A DNA stretch of 33,392 nt from an uncultured Ruminococcus sp. (GTDB lineage: Bacteria > Bacillota > Clostridia > Lachnospirales > Lachnospiraceae): positions 1 to 33,392 of the forward strand of contig CAKRLG010000025.1 in assembly GCA_934359255.1 (NCBI GenBank). Direction: 5' to 3'. The notes beneath the pieces were generated by a model, which was not told the DNA's origin, ran no database searches, and saw nothing but the letters and a program-made list of their open reading frames with translations. Positions 1 to 7,315 of the stretch are shown piece after piece. Numbering within the stretch: position 1 is the stretch's first letter; every line of letters begins with the position of its first letter. The translations under genes and the position numbers were made by a program.

Positions 1-37
1 ACTGGGTTTCTGGGATTTTTCCCTTCGGCCATATATA

Positions 38-66
38 AGATTATCAACTCTTTTTCGAGTTGTCAA
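38..66 (-). promoter_or_regulatory. possible promoter reading off the left edge
   Basis: Read on the minus strand there is a perfect TTGACA at 66-61, a 17-base spacer, and a weak -10 (TAATCT) at 43-38. It would drive something beyond the left edge, since no gene starts in the remaining bases. Part of the spacer is self-complementary (AACTC/GAGTT). The -10 match is only partial, so this is tentative. Confidence 0.3.
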
Positions 67-144
67 TCTACAGATTATTTCGGTAACTGTTCGCTACCTT
101 CACAGATACATTTATTCTACTATAGAATGCCTGAAATGACAACC

Positions 145-1029
145 TTAAAAATTCAGGCTTCCCTGTAGTATTCCCTGTAGCCAGATAATTCCCTTGAATC
201 TGCGGCCAACTTCCGGGATTCCCATCAGGTCTTCCTGGTTCATACAGATATCGAAGATCAAGTCGTTGCAGTTGATCGTCATCTGATACAGCTTCTCGCC
301 GGTCAGTTTGTTCGTGGTTTCCATCCATTCAAGGATCTCTCCCATCACATTATACCGGTCGCACTCCATGCCATAAGGCATAAAATACGTATCTACAATA
401 GAAAAAACATCTTCGTTAGTGATCCTTCTTGAGATCATAGCATACGTATCCATATCATCCATAGTCAGATTCTCCATCGCTTCTTCATTTCCCCGGCGCG
501 CTTCGTAGATCATCTGCGTTCTTTTCCGGGTCAGCTGCTGATCCCGTTCCCGCTGGGCGATATTTTTCTGGATCGGCAGCAGAATCTTGCCTTCCGTAGA
601 AAGACCGGATAAGGTCAGGTTGCTGAAACTTTCCCCCGGCAGCCCCTTCGTGCGCTCTGTCAGATATTCTCCTGCATTTGCCAGATAAAAGATCAGAGTC
701 ACACCCACACGCACATCGTCACACGCGCCGGAAAAACAGACTTTTTCGGAACGCTGTTCCACCATCACATCTTCCTGACTGGTGATACCGCTTCCGGCAA
801 AATACGGAAAATAATACTCCATCCGAAACTGATCCTGCTCATCATAAGTTCCACAGACGCGCAGTCCGATGTTCATACCAAAATAGCGGGACAGTTCTGC
901 AAAAATCTCGTTTTTTCCCTGCTCTGCAATCTTTTTCTCGTCGCAGGAAGCAATCACATCCTGTATAATCTGATCCAGATCCTTCTGCTCCAGTTTTGAA
1001 AATCCTATAGCCCGAAGATAACTGTGCAT
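145..1029 (-). CDS. DUF3881 family protein
   Basis: This 294-residue protein has no signal peptide and no membrane segment, so it is probably cytoplasmic. I recognise it as the DUF3881 type, a Lachnospiraceae-restricted family of unknown function usually found beside serS, as here. The N-terminus (MHSYLRAIGFSKL) is the family-like part. The middle holds a charged helical stretch rich in Arg, Glu and Gln around residues 160-190 (QRERDQQLTRKRTQ), and the C-terminus has several Cys and Asp residues (CNDLIFDICMNQEDL). The ATG at 1029 follows AAAGGAGG with 8 bases between, so the start is firm. It lies 159 bases downstream of serS on the same strand and may be cotranscribed. A serine- or translation-related role would be only an inference from position. 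Confidence 0.75.
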   Translation of the reverse strand: MHSYLRAIGFSKLEQKDLDQIIQDVIASCDEKKIAEQGKNEIFAELSRYFGMNIGLRVCGTYDEQDQFRMEYYFPYFAGSGITSQEDVMVEQRSEKVCFSGACDDVRVGVTLIFYLANAGEYLTERTKGLPGESFSNLTLSGLSTEGKILLPIQKNIAQRERDQQLTRKRTQMIYEARRGNEEAMENLTMDDMDTYAMISRRITNEDVFSIVDTYFMPYGMECDRYNVMGEILEWMETTNKLTGEKLYQMTINCNDLIFDICMNQEDLMGIPEVGRRFKGIIWLQGILQGSLNF

Positions 1030-1109
1030 ACAGGCTTCCTCCTTTCCTCTTATCCATTTTCTGCTACCGCATCACAGGAATGATCCGGTAACTTTCCCCC
1101 GGCATGCCA

Positions 1110-1147
1110 ACACCAGATACCCATCTCTTTCTTCGGATATCTGGTGT
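1110..1147 (-). other. hairpin between serS and the DUF3881 gene
   Basis: A 10-base perfect inverted repeat (ACACCAGATA at 1110-1119, TATCTGGTGT at 1138-1147) encloses an 18-base loop just after the serS stop. On the minus strand the stem is followed by TGGCATGCC rather than a T-run, so it does not look like a classic intrinsic terminator. It may stabilise the serS 3' end or attenuate read-through into the DUF3881 gene. Confidence 0.45.
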
Positions 1148-1188
1148 CTGTCATACTATGCCGCTGTTTCTTTTTGTTACTTTATTTC

Positions 1189-2478
1189 TTATTTATGTTT
1201 CGGTACGATTTTTTCAGTTCCGCCCATGTACGGCTGCAGTGCTTTCGGGATATTTACACTTCCGTCTGCATTCAGGTTGTTTTCCAGGAATGCGATCAGC
1301 ATTCTCGGCGGCGCAACTACAGTATTATTCAAAGTATGTGCGAAATACTTACCATTTTCACCATTTACACGGATTTTCAGTCTTCTTGCCTGTGCATCAC
1401 CCAGATTGGAGCAGCTTCCTACTTCAAAGTATTTCTTCTGTCTTGGAGACCAAGCCTCTACGTCGATGGATTTTACTTTCAGATCAGCCAGGTCACCGGA
1501 ACAACATTCCAGAGTACGAACCGGGATATCCAGGGTACGGAACAGTTCAACAGTATTCTGCCACAGTTTATCAAACCACATCTTGCTGTCTTCCGGTTTG
1601 CAGACAACGATCATTTCCTGTTTTTCAAACTGATGAATACGATATACACCTCTCTCTTCCAGACCATGTGCACCTTTCTCTTTTCTGAAGCAAGGAGAAT
1701 AGCTGGTCAGAGTTCTCGGCAGTGTATCTTCCGGCAGGATCGTATCGATGAATTTACCGATCATGGAATGTTCGCTGGTTCCGATCAGATACAGATCTTC
1801 GCCTTCGATCTTATACATCATAGCGTCCATCTCAGCAAAGCTCATAACACCGGTAACTACATCGCTTCGGATCATGAAAGGCGGTACACAGTAAGTAAAT
1901 CCTTTGTTGATCATAAAATCTCTTGCGTAAGAGATAACTGCGGAATGAATTCTTGCGATGTCGCCCATCAGATAATAGAAACCATTACCTGCTACTTTTC
2001 TTGCACTGTCCAGATCCAGACCATCGAAAGATTCCATGATCTCTGCATGATACGGAACTTCATAATCCGGAACAACCGGCTCGCCAAAACGTTCGATCTC
2101 TACGTTCTCGCTGTCATCTTTTCCAACCGGAACAGAAGGATCAATGATATTCGGGATTGTCATCATGATCGTTTTGATCTTTTCTTCTACTTCTTTTTCT
2201 CTTGCAGACAGTTCATCAATTTTTGCACCGGAAGCTGCAACTTCTTTCTTCACTTCTTCTGCTTCTTCTTTTTTACCCTGTGCCATCAGTGCACCGATCT
2301 GTTTACTGATTTTGTTTTTATTTGCACGCAGAGATTCTACTTCCTGCTTAATATTTCTGTTTTCCTGATCCAGAGCGATGACTTCATCTACCATCGGGAT
2401 TTTCTGATCCTGGAATTTTTTACGAATATTTTCTTTCACCACATCCGGATTTTCCCGGACAAACTTGATATCTAACAT
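1189..2478 (-). CDS. serS: serine--tRNA ligase
   Basis: Class II seryl-tRNA synthetase, 429 residues, the usual bacterial length. It charges tRNA-Ser with serine in the cytoplasm. The N-terminal part (residues about 1-110) is the long antiparallel coiled-coil arm that grips the tRNA-Ser variable arm; the Lys/Glu-rich stretch around 45-100 shows it. The catalytic core follows with motif 2 (FRKEKGAHGLEERGVYRIHQ) and motif 3. Motif 3 reads NNTVVAPPRMLIAFLENN instead of the commoner NGSGLAVGRTLVAILEN form, but keeps the arginine and the LEN end. The C-terminus ends in the typical IPKALQPYMGG. The ATG at 2478 is preceded by AGGGAGG. No T-box leader is visible upstream, although many Firmicute serS genes carry one. 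A sigma-A-like promoter lies 64-93 bases upstream. Confidence 0.97.
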   Translation of the reverse strand: MLDIKFVRENPDVVKENIRKKFQDQKIPMVDEVIALDQENRNIKQEVESLRANKNKISKQIGALMAQGKKEEAEEVKKEVAASGAKIDELSAREKEVEEKIKTIMMTIPNIIDPSVPVGKDDSENVEIERFGEPVVPDYEVPYHAEIMESFDGLDLDSARKVAGNGFYYLMGDIARIHSAVISYARDFMINKGFTYCVPPFMIRSDVVTGVMSFAEMDAMMYKIEGEDLYLIGTSEHSMIGKFIDTILPEDTLPRTLTSYSPCFRKEKGAHGLEERGVYRIHQFEKQEMIVVCKPEDSKMWFDKLWQNTVELFRTLDIPVRTLECCSGDLADLKVKSIDVEAWSPRQKKYFEVGSCSNLGDAQARRLKIRVNGENGKYFAHTLNNTVVAPPRMLIAFLENNLNADGSVNIPKALQPYMGGTEKIVPKHK

Positions 2479-2541
2479 ATTTTCCTCCCTCTTTCAGGTT
2501 ACTGTTCTTGTTCTTTATTATAATAAGTAATCATTCTCTTT

Positions 2542-2570
2542 ATTTTATAATAGTATTGCCTTTTTTTCAA
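2542..2570 (-). promoter_or_regulatory. promoter of serS
   Basis: On the minus strand TTGAAA (2570-2565), a 17-base spacer and TAAAAT (2547-2542) lie ahead of serS. The surrounding 2520-2570 stretch is very AT-rich. This is a good sigma-A-type match, inferred by eye. Confidence 0.55.
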
Positions 2571-2656
2571 GTGGGATTCACACGGTTCTTGGATAAATAC
2601 AATTCTCGCACAGGATAGACTACTCCGGACTTTGCTTGGTTATCCCGTGATTGAAA

Positions 2657-2693
2657 GAAAGCAGATGAAACTTTTTTCGTTTCATCTGCTTTC
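2657..2693 (-). terminator. hairpin terminator after the parA-parB-DUF4446 genes
   Basis: A 15-base perfect stem (2657-2671 with 2679-2693) encloses a 7-base loop. It starts 23 bases past the DUF4446 stop. The T-run on the minus strand is short (TTTC), while the plus-strand side carries a longer T-rich tail starting 7 bases after the stem. Strong stem, so termination is likely, but the tail is weak. Confidence 0.6.
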
Positions 2694-2715
2694 GGCAATC
2701 TTTTTTTCTTTTCTC

Positions 2716-3231
2716 TTATCGAACCTTATTTTCTCCAAAATGAACTGCCTGACGCAAGGCATCCATTTCTTCTGAACTGAGCAAAATGTACGACTCTCCT
2801 TTTACTATTTCTTTAATATAGAAGAAACAGTTATCTCTGCTGTGGATTGCATTCAGGATAAATCCTGTATTGTTCATATCCAGAAGGGCAATTGCAAAAC
2901 TCAGTTTTCCTCCTACGTCATCGAAAGCATCGTATTTTACGATTCCGTATTTTGTCAAAGACTTGGATAACAGATCTCTCAGTCCCCTGACTTCTTCAAG
3001 GCTCTGCTCGTTTGCTCTTGAAAGCCTGTCTACTTCTTTTAATTTTTGAGAAAATACTCTCTCCAGGCTTTGTCCATCCGCACCTTTCATAAACATATTG
3101 TAACGACGTCTCTGCCGGTGCAGTCCCAGAGAAACATTTAACACCAGTACAATCAATACCAGCACCAATACCATAAGCATGACTACCAGAATTCCCAGGT
3201 CAATACCTATTGCATCAAAAAAATTATTCAT
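2716..3231 (-). CDS. DUF4446 family membrane protein
   Basis: A 171-residue protein with one strongly hydrophobic segment near the N-terminus (residues about 12-35, rich in Val, Leu and Ile). A basic stretch follows (HRQRRRYNMFMKG), then a charged helical region around 50-90 and a small C-terminal domain. It fits a single-pass membrane protein with its body in the cytoplasm. I recognise the DUF4446 type, typically encoded directly after parB in Clostridia, as here; the function is unknown. It lies 96 bases downstream of parB. The ATG follows an AAAGGGT ribosome-binding site. A link to chromosome segregation or origin anchoring is suggested by position only. Confidence 0.75.
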   Translation of the reverse strand: MNNFFDAIGIDLGILVVMLMVLVLVLIVLVLNVSLGLHRQRRRYNMFMKGADGQSLERVFSQKLKEVDRLSRANEQSLEEVRGLRDLLSKSLTKYGIVKYDAFDDVGGKLSFAIALLDMNNTGFILNAIHSRDNCFFYIKEIVKGESYILLSSEEMDALRQAVHFGENKVR

Positions 3232-3327
3232 GTGTCAATCTACCCTTTCTATTTATCAGCTGTCACAATCTGTATAAATTGATTATCCGTCTTATACTCC
3301 TCACACTTATTTCTCAGTGGACATTTT

Positions 3328-4269
3328 TCAAGATTCCTTTATAGATTCGAACAGATCGATCAAGCGCTCCAGTTCAGCCTGAGAATAATACTCAATCTCT
3401 ATTTTACCCTTATTCTTATTCTTATGCTGGATTGCCACCTTAGTTCCCACGATTGATTTTATTCGTTCTTCCAGTTGCTGATAGATTACTTCCATCTGCG
3501 GATCTGCTTCTTTTTTCTTTTCTTCTTTTTTGGGTTTTTGCAGATCTTTCACGATTTTTTCTGTATCTCTGACACTCAATTTTTCATCAAAGATTCGCAT
3601 CGCCAGATTATATTGTTTGTCTTTGTCTTCAATTCCCAGAAGTGTCCTTGCATGTCCCGGAGAAATCATATCCTGAATCAACATATCCTGCACTCTCTCA
3701 TCCAGTTTCAACAGTCGCATCGCATTTGTAACCGCAGTTCTGCTTTTGGATACTCTCTCCGCAATTTCATCCTGTTTCAGATGGAATTCTTCCATCAGCC
3801 GTTTATAAGCAACCGCTTCTTCAATTGCATTCAGATCTTCCCTTTGAATATTTTCAATCAGTGCAATTTCTACAACTTCCTGATCTGAAAAATCTTTGAT
3901 AATAGCAGGGATTTCCTTTAATCCTGCCAGTTTTGCAGCTCGCCATCTACGTTCCCCGGCAATAATTTCATAGTAATCATCCTTTTTCTGAACCAGAAGT
4001 GGTTGCAAAACGCCAAACTGTTTAATAGATTCTGCCAGTTCCAGAAGGGCATCTTCATCAAAATTTTTTCTTGGCTGTTCTCTGTTAGGCTCTACTTCTG
4101 TGATTTTCATCTTCATTTCAACCGGTTTCTCAACGATTTTTTCCACTACTTTTTCTACTACTTTTACCGATTGTTTTTGCTCTTCTGTAACACTTTTCTT
4201 ATTTTTCGGAGTTCCGGATGGAATCAAAGAATCCAGTCCTTTTCCGAGACCACCTTTTTTTACTGCCAT
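3328..4269 (-). CDS. parB: ParB/Spo0J chromosome-partitioning protein
   Basis: A 313-residue CTP-dependent clamp that loads at parS sites and spreads on DNA to organise the origin and recruit SMC. The conserved N-terminal box (EPNREQPRKNFDE) is near 60-72, the arginine-rich CTP-binding motif GERRWRA is at 105-111, ENIQREDLNAIEEA follows at 139-152, and a helix-turn-helix lies near 164-187 (LKQDEIAERVSKSRTAV). A Lys/Glu-rich linker (about 225-250) precedes the C-terminal dimerisation domain. The stretch KVVEKVVEKIVEKPVE near 36-51 is a low-complexity repeat ahead of the core. The start overlaps the end of parA by 10 bases, so the two are translationally coupled. Its three likely binding sites lie about 1 kb upstream. 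Confidence 0.97.
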   Translation of the reverse strand: MAVKKGGLGKGLDSLIPSGTPKNKKSVTEEQKQSVKVVEKVVEKIVEKPVEMKMKITEVEPNREQPRKNFDEDALLELAESIKQFGVLQPLLVQKKDDYYEIIAGERRWRAAKLAGLKEIPAIIKDFSDQEVVEIALIENIQREDLNAIEEAVAYKRLMEEFHLKQDEIAERVSKSRTAVTNAMRLLKLDERVQDMLIQDMISPGHARTLLGIEDKDKQYNLAMRIFDEKLSVRDTEKIVKDLQKPKKEEKKKEADPQMEVIYQQLEERIKSIVGTKVAIQHKNKNKGKIEIEYYSQAELERLIDLFESIKES

Positions 4270-5036
4270 TCTTCATCCCCCCTGTGTATCACTTCTTCTG
4301 CTAACAGTTGATAACTTTCTGCTCCTGTCGATCTTGCATCATAGTAATTAATCGGGAGTCCATGACTTGGTGCTTCTGCCAGACGTACATTTCTCGGAAT
4401 AATAGTTTTGTAGATTGTCTGATTTAGATTATTTTTAACATTTTCTACTACCTGTAAAGAAAGATTAGTTCTCGCATCATACATGGTAAATACAACACCT
4501 TCCATCTCCAGATCCGGATTCAATCTTTCCTGCACCAGTTCGATCGTATGCATCAACTGAGAAAGTCCTTCCAATGCGTAATATTCACACTGGATCGGTA
4601 CCAGAACGGTGTTTGCAGTTGTCATTGCGTTGATGGTCAACATGTTCAGTGATGGTGGACAGTCAATGATAATGAAATCAAACTGATCTCGAATCTTACT
4701 AATTTTATTCTGTAAGATATATTCTTTATCTTCGATACCGATCAGCTCAATCTCTGCTCCTGCCAGATTGACATTGGAAGGAATCAAAGATACTCCTTCA
4801 AATTCCAATTTCTGCAGACAATCTTCCACCTCACACTCGCCAAGTAATAATTCATATACGGTATTCTCTGCCGCATCCTTGTCTACTCCCAGACCACTGG
4901 TTGTATTTCCCTGTGGATCCAGATCTATTGTCAAAACCTTCTGTCCCATGGCACCCAGACAGGAGGATAAATTAATCGCTGTCGTGGATTTTCCTACGCC
5001 ACCCTTCTGATTTGCAATTGCTATTGCTCTTCCCAT
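4260..5036 (-). CDS. parA: ParA/Soj chromosome-partitioning ATPase
   Basis: A 258-residue MinD/ParA-family ATPase that binds DNA non-specifically in its ATP dimer form and works with ParB in origin segregation; in Bacillus the homologue Soj also modulates DnaA. The deviant Walker A motif KGGVGKST is at residues 11-18. TIDLDPQGN and DFIIIDCPPSLN carry the Walker A' and B aspartates. The length matches chromosomal Soj rather than the longer plasmid ParA, which has an N-terminal helix-turn-helix. The first gene of the parA-parB pair; the parS cluster is 220-465 bases upstream. Confidence 0.97.
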   Translation of the reverse strand: MGRAIAIANQKGGVGKSTTAINLSSCLGAMGQKVLTIDLDPQGNTTSGLGVDKDAAENTVYELLLGECEVEDCLQKLEFEGVSLIPSNVNLAGAEIELIGIEDKEYILQNKISKIRDQFDFIIIDCPPSLNMLTINAMTTANTVLVPIQCEYYALEGLSQLMHTIELVQERLNPDLEMEGVVFTMYDARTNLSLQVVENVKNNLNQTIYKTIIPRNVRLAEAPSHGLPINYYDARSTGAESYQLLAEEVIHRGDEEWQ

Positions 5037-5258
5037 AACTGTACTCCTTCCAGTTCATTTTTATCTGTATTTTTCTGTACAATTCTAATTCACTCGCAAC
5101 TGTTTTAACATTTATTCTATATATATGATGTTGGAGTCAAAAGGTATTTTGTTCCTTTGATACCGGGTTATTTCGTACTTCGTACGCTCACAATCCTCAT
5201 ATATATATCAATTGCTGGTTCTATTATAGCACTTGATTTTCTATTATTCCACATAAAA

Positions 5259-5274
5259 CGTTTCACGTGAAACA
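5259..5274. promoter_or_regulatory. parS site 1
   Basis: CGTTTCACGTGAAACA, which differs from the TGTTTCACGTGAAACA parS consensus only at the first base. ParB loads here. It is the closest of the three sites to parA, 223 bases from its start codon. Confidence 0.93.
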
Positions 5275-5424
5275 TTTTTTCTTTTTTATACAAAAAGCAT
5301 TCTTTTTCTGTTTCTGTTTTAGTAATATTATTTTCTCGTTTTTAGATAAATCATCTCATTACATGTGTGAATCTTTCTATGTAGTTGTAACCATACGGAT
5401 ATTGAACCGTGCTAACTTATTCCT

Positions 5425-5450
5425 CCATATGTTTCACGTGAAACATATGG
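5425..5450. promoter_or_regulatory. parS site 2 (extended palindrome)
   Basis: Positions 5430-5445 match the 16-base parS consensus exactly. The symmetry continues five bases further on each side (CCATA/TATGG), giving a 26-base perfect palindrome. Confidence 0.96.
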
Positions 5451-5484
5451 ATTATTATTCAACCGAAAAACTCTGGTTTTTGAA

Positions 5485-5500
5485 TGTTTCACGTGAAACA
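5485..5500. promoter_or_regulatory. parS site 3
   Basis: An exact match to TGTTTCACGTGAAACA, 55 bases from site 2 start to start. It lies 239 bases upstream of the hydrolase start. Confidence 0.95.
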
Positions 5501-5669
5501 TAGTTATTACTATCTACTCTCTTCGCTGCCACCTGTACAAATTCTATCGTCAAACCATTCCTCTTTGGTGCCGGGATTTTGACATATTTATGTTGAAAGT
5601 TCTCTCTCAATATAGCCCGTAAACAGTTATAAAACATCCGATTCTCTCATTAATCGTTTCAAAAAATGT

Positions 5670-5698
5670 TTGTATCTTTTCTCCGTATGACTTATAAT
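5670..5698 (+). promoter_or_regulatory. possible promoter of the hydrolase gene
   Basis: TATAAT at 5693-5698 is a perfect -10. The -35 at the right distance (TTGTAT, 5670-5675, 17-base spacer) is weak. It sits 40 bases ahead of the start codon. Confidence 0.5.
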
Positions 5699-5738
5699 AG
5701 ATATAACAATTGCCATTCAAACAAGGAGGTAATCTATC

Positions 5739-6698
5739 ATGAAGAAAAATGTTCAGCGCTTACTAACAATCAGCATTCTGACTTCTATGACCGGTGCTGG
5801 TATTTTTGCTGTAAATAAACTGATCAACGCTTCCGCTGTAATCCGCAATGCGTTGCATAATAAATCTCAGTATTTCTACGACTGGAAATTTGGACGTATC
5901 CATTACACGATCGAAGGCTCCGGTTCTCCACTGTTACTTTTACATGATCTTTCACCTATGAGCAGCTCTGCCGAATGGAAATTTCTCAAAAAGCAGCTCT
6001 CAAAAAATCACACTGTATACTGCATGGATCTTTTGGGCTGTGGCTGTTCTGATCGTCCGAAAATCACTTATACAAACTTTCTCTATGTTCAGTTGATCAG
6101 CGATTTTATCAAAGCTGTCATTAAACAGCCAACGGATGTACTGACCAGTGGATTATCCGGTTCTTTTGCTGTCATGGCATGCAAAAACGATGCATCCATT
6201 ATCCGCCGAATCATGATGATCAACCCAGAAGATCTCGCAGTATTGAATCAAATTCCGGACAGACAATCCAAAGCATCAAAATTTTTGCTTGAACTTCCTC
6301 TGATTGGTACTTTGGTTTATAATATTCTGAATTCCCGTCCAAATATTGATCTGGCATTTACCGAAAAGTATCTTCATAATCCATTTCATGTAGATACAGA
6401 ACTGGAAGATCTCTATTATGAGTCCTCACATCTGGAAAACGGTGCCGGAAAGTACTTGCTCGCGAGCATTACCGGGAAGTACATTTACTGTAATATCAGC
6501 CACGCATTGAAGACCATTGACAACAGCATCTATATTCTGGAGGGTGATTCCGAACCCCGTGCCAGAGAAAGTGTTGCTTTATATACTTCTATTAATCCCG
6601 CAATCGAATCCGAGATGGTAAAAAATACCAAACACCTGCCTCAGATAGAAGCACCAGAGCAGGTGCTGGAAGCTGCTAATATCTTTTTTGCCTCATAA
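5739..6698 (+). CDS. alpha/beta-hydrolase fold protein, membrane-anchored or exported
   Basis: A 319-residue protein. The N-terminus has a basic start (MKKNVQRLL) and a moderately hydrophobic segment (about 8-27), suggesting a membrane anchor or signal. The alpha/beta-hydrolase core begins near residue 50: GSGSPLLLLHD (60-70) is the oxyanion strand, CMDLLGCGCSDRP (95-107) the next loop, and GLSGS (138-142) the nucleophile elbow with Ser140. The elbow departs from GxSxG because its last residue is Ser. Asp270 (EGDSEP) and His299 (TKHLPQ) sit where the acid and histidine are expected, so the triad looks complete. The substrate cannot be told. AAGGAGGT lies about 8 bases before the ATG. It is transcribed away from parA, with hairpins directly downstream, so it appears monocistronic. 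Confidence 0.8.
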   Translation: MKKNVQRLLTISILTSMTGAGIFAVNKLINASAVIRNALHNKSQYFYDWKFGRIHYTIEGSGSPLLLLHDLSPMSSSAEWKFLKKQLSKNHTVYCMDLLGCGCSDRPKITYTNFLYVQLISDFIKAVIKQPTDVLTSGLSGSFAVMACKNDASIIRRIMMINPEDLAVLNQIPDRQSKASKFLLELPLIGTLVYNILNSRPNIDLAFTEKYLHNPFHVDTELEDLYYESSHLENGAGKYLLASITGKYIYCNISHALKTIDNSIYILEGDSEPRARESVALYTSINPAIESEMVKNTKHLPQIEAPEQVLEAANIFFAS

Positions 6699-6726
6699 TT
6701 TTTACTGTTTAATACTAAAATATCCG

Positions 6727-6789
6727 GTACATTGTTTCAAAATAACTGTATCATTCACGCAGGATACAGTTATTTTGAAAACGATGTAC
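6727..6789 (+). terminator. long hairpin after the hydrolase gene
   Basis: Arms 6727-6752 and 6763-6789 pair over about 25 bases with one single-base bulge and one mismatch, leaving a 10-base loop. A short T-run (TATTTTT) follows. It could terminate the hydrolase transcript; the stem is much longer than usual for an intrinsic terminator. Confidence 0.5.
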
Positions 6790-6800
6790 TATTTTTAAAG

Positions 6801-6838
6801 AAAAAGCAAGAATACTCGAAAAGTTATTCTTGCTTTTT
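6801..6838 (+). terminator. second hairpin terminator after the hydrolase gene
   Basis: A 14-base perfect stem (6801-6814 with 6825-6838) has the A-run on the left arm and the T-run on the right, as in bidirectional intrinsic terminators. The loop is 10 bases. Confidence 0.8.
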
Positions 6839-7315
6839 CTGCCATTTCCACTGATTTCATTTCATATTTTTTCAAGGAGTTTACATAATATTCGTTTTTT
6901 TACCACACGCCCAAGCAGATTTTAATTTTTTCTGTCGATATTTTTTCAATCTTCTAACGTTCCGAAATCCCTTTAAAATCAACGGTTTTTCCCTTTTTTT
7001 CACCTGTTATTTTGTTGACATGCTTACACTGTTATTATATTATAATATGTACAGCACTTTTTTGTTGTTTTATGTGGAATTTCGTCGCATCATGGCATAG
7101 ATACATATGTTTTTACATTCAATTGATATCTATTTTATTGATTACTTATATCATTTACACATACGATTTTCCATGCAAAACAGTGCCCGACAGACGGTAT
7201 CAAGAATGTATATGCCTTTCTTAAACGATCTGAAAATCTTACCCGCTAACCCAACGCAGAATTATTCTGTGCACAATTTCATTATGCTTACATCTGCAAA
7301 TACAAAAGGAGTTTT
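6839..7315 (+). other. non-coding region and long leader ahead of the MBOAT gene
   Basis: This 477-base AT-rich stretch holds no credible gene. The promoter at 7015-7046 leaves a leader of about 265 bases before the MBOAT start. The leader contains a 13-base palindrome, CAGAATTATTCTG, at 7257-7269. I do not recognise a known riboswitch in it. Confidence 0.5.
7015..7046 (+). promoter_or_regulatory. promoter of the MBOAT-DHHW operon
   Basis: A perfect TTGACA at 7015-7020 is followed by TATTAT at 7038-7043 (17-base spacer) and an overlapping TATAAT at 7041-7046 (20-base spacer). This is the only strong promoter between the upstream terminators and the MBOAT gene. Confidence 0.65.

Larger units (their letters stand above)
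5037..5738. other. 702-base non-coding region with the parS cluster
   Basis: This AT-rich gap separates the divergent parA and hydrolase genes. It holds three parS sites (listed separately). Nearer parA is an 11-base inverted repeat of alternating TA (5118-5128 and 5197-5207) and a small CGTAC-TTC-GTACG hairpin near 5174-5186. Short open frames here are AT-rich, lack good ribosome-binding sites and run over the parS sites, so I do not call genes. A possible parA promoter on the minus strand is TTGACT at 5140-5135 with TAGAAT at 5119-5114, but its 15-base spacing is short. Confidence 0.6.

Noticed and set aside
1144..2475. A 443-codon open frame on the plus strand opposite serS
   Set aside because: It is the antisense shadow of the conserved serS gene, with Phe/His/Arg-rich composition typical of such shadows.
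2479..2715. T-box leader upstream of serS
   Set aside because: No T-box consensus (AGGGTGGNACCGCG-type) is present on the minus strand here, only a promoter and a terminator.
5267..5637. Open frames of 60-78 codons between parS sites
   Set aside because: AT-rich, no ribosome-binding site, no family features, and they overlap the parS sites on both strands.
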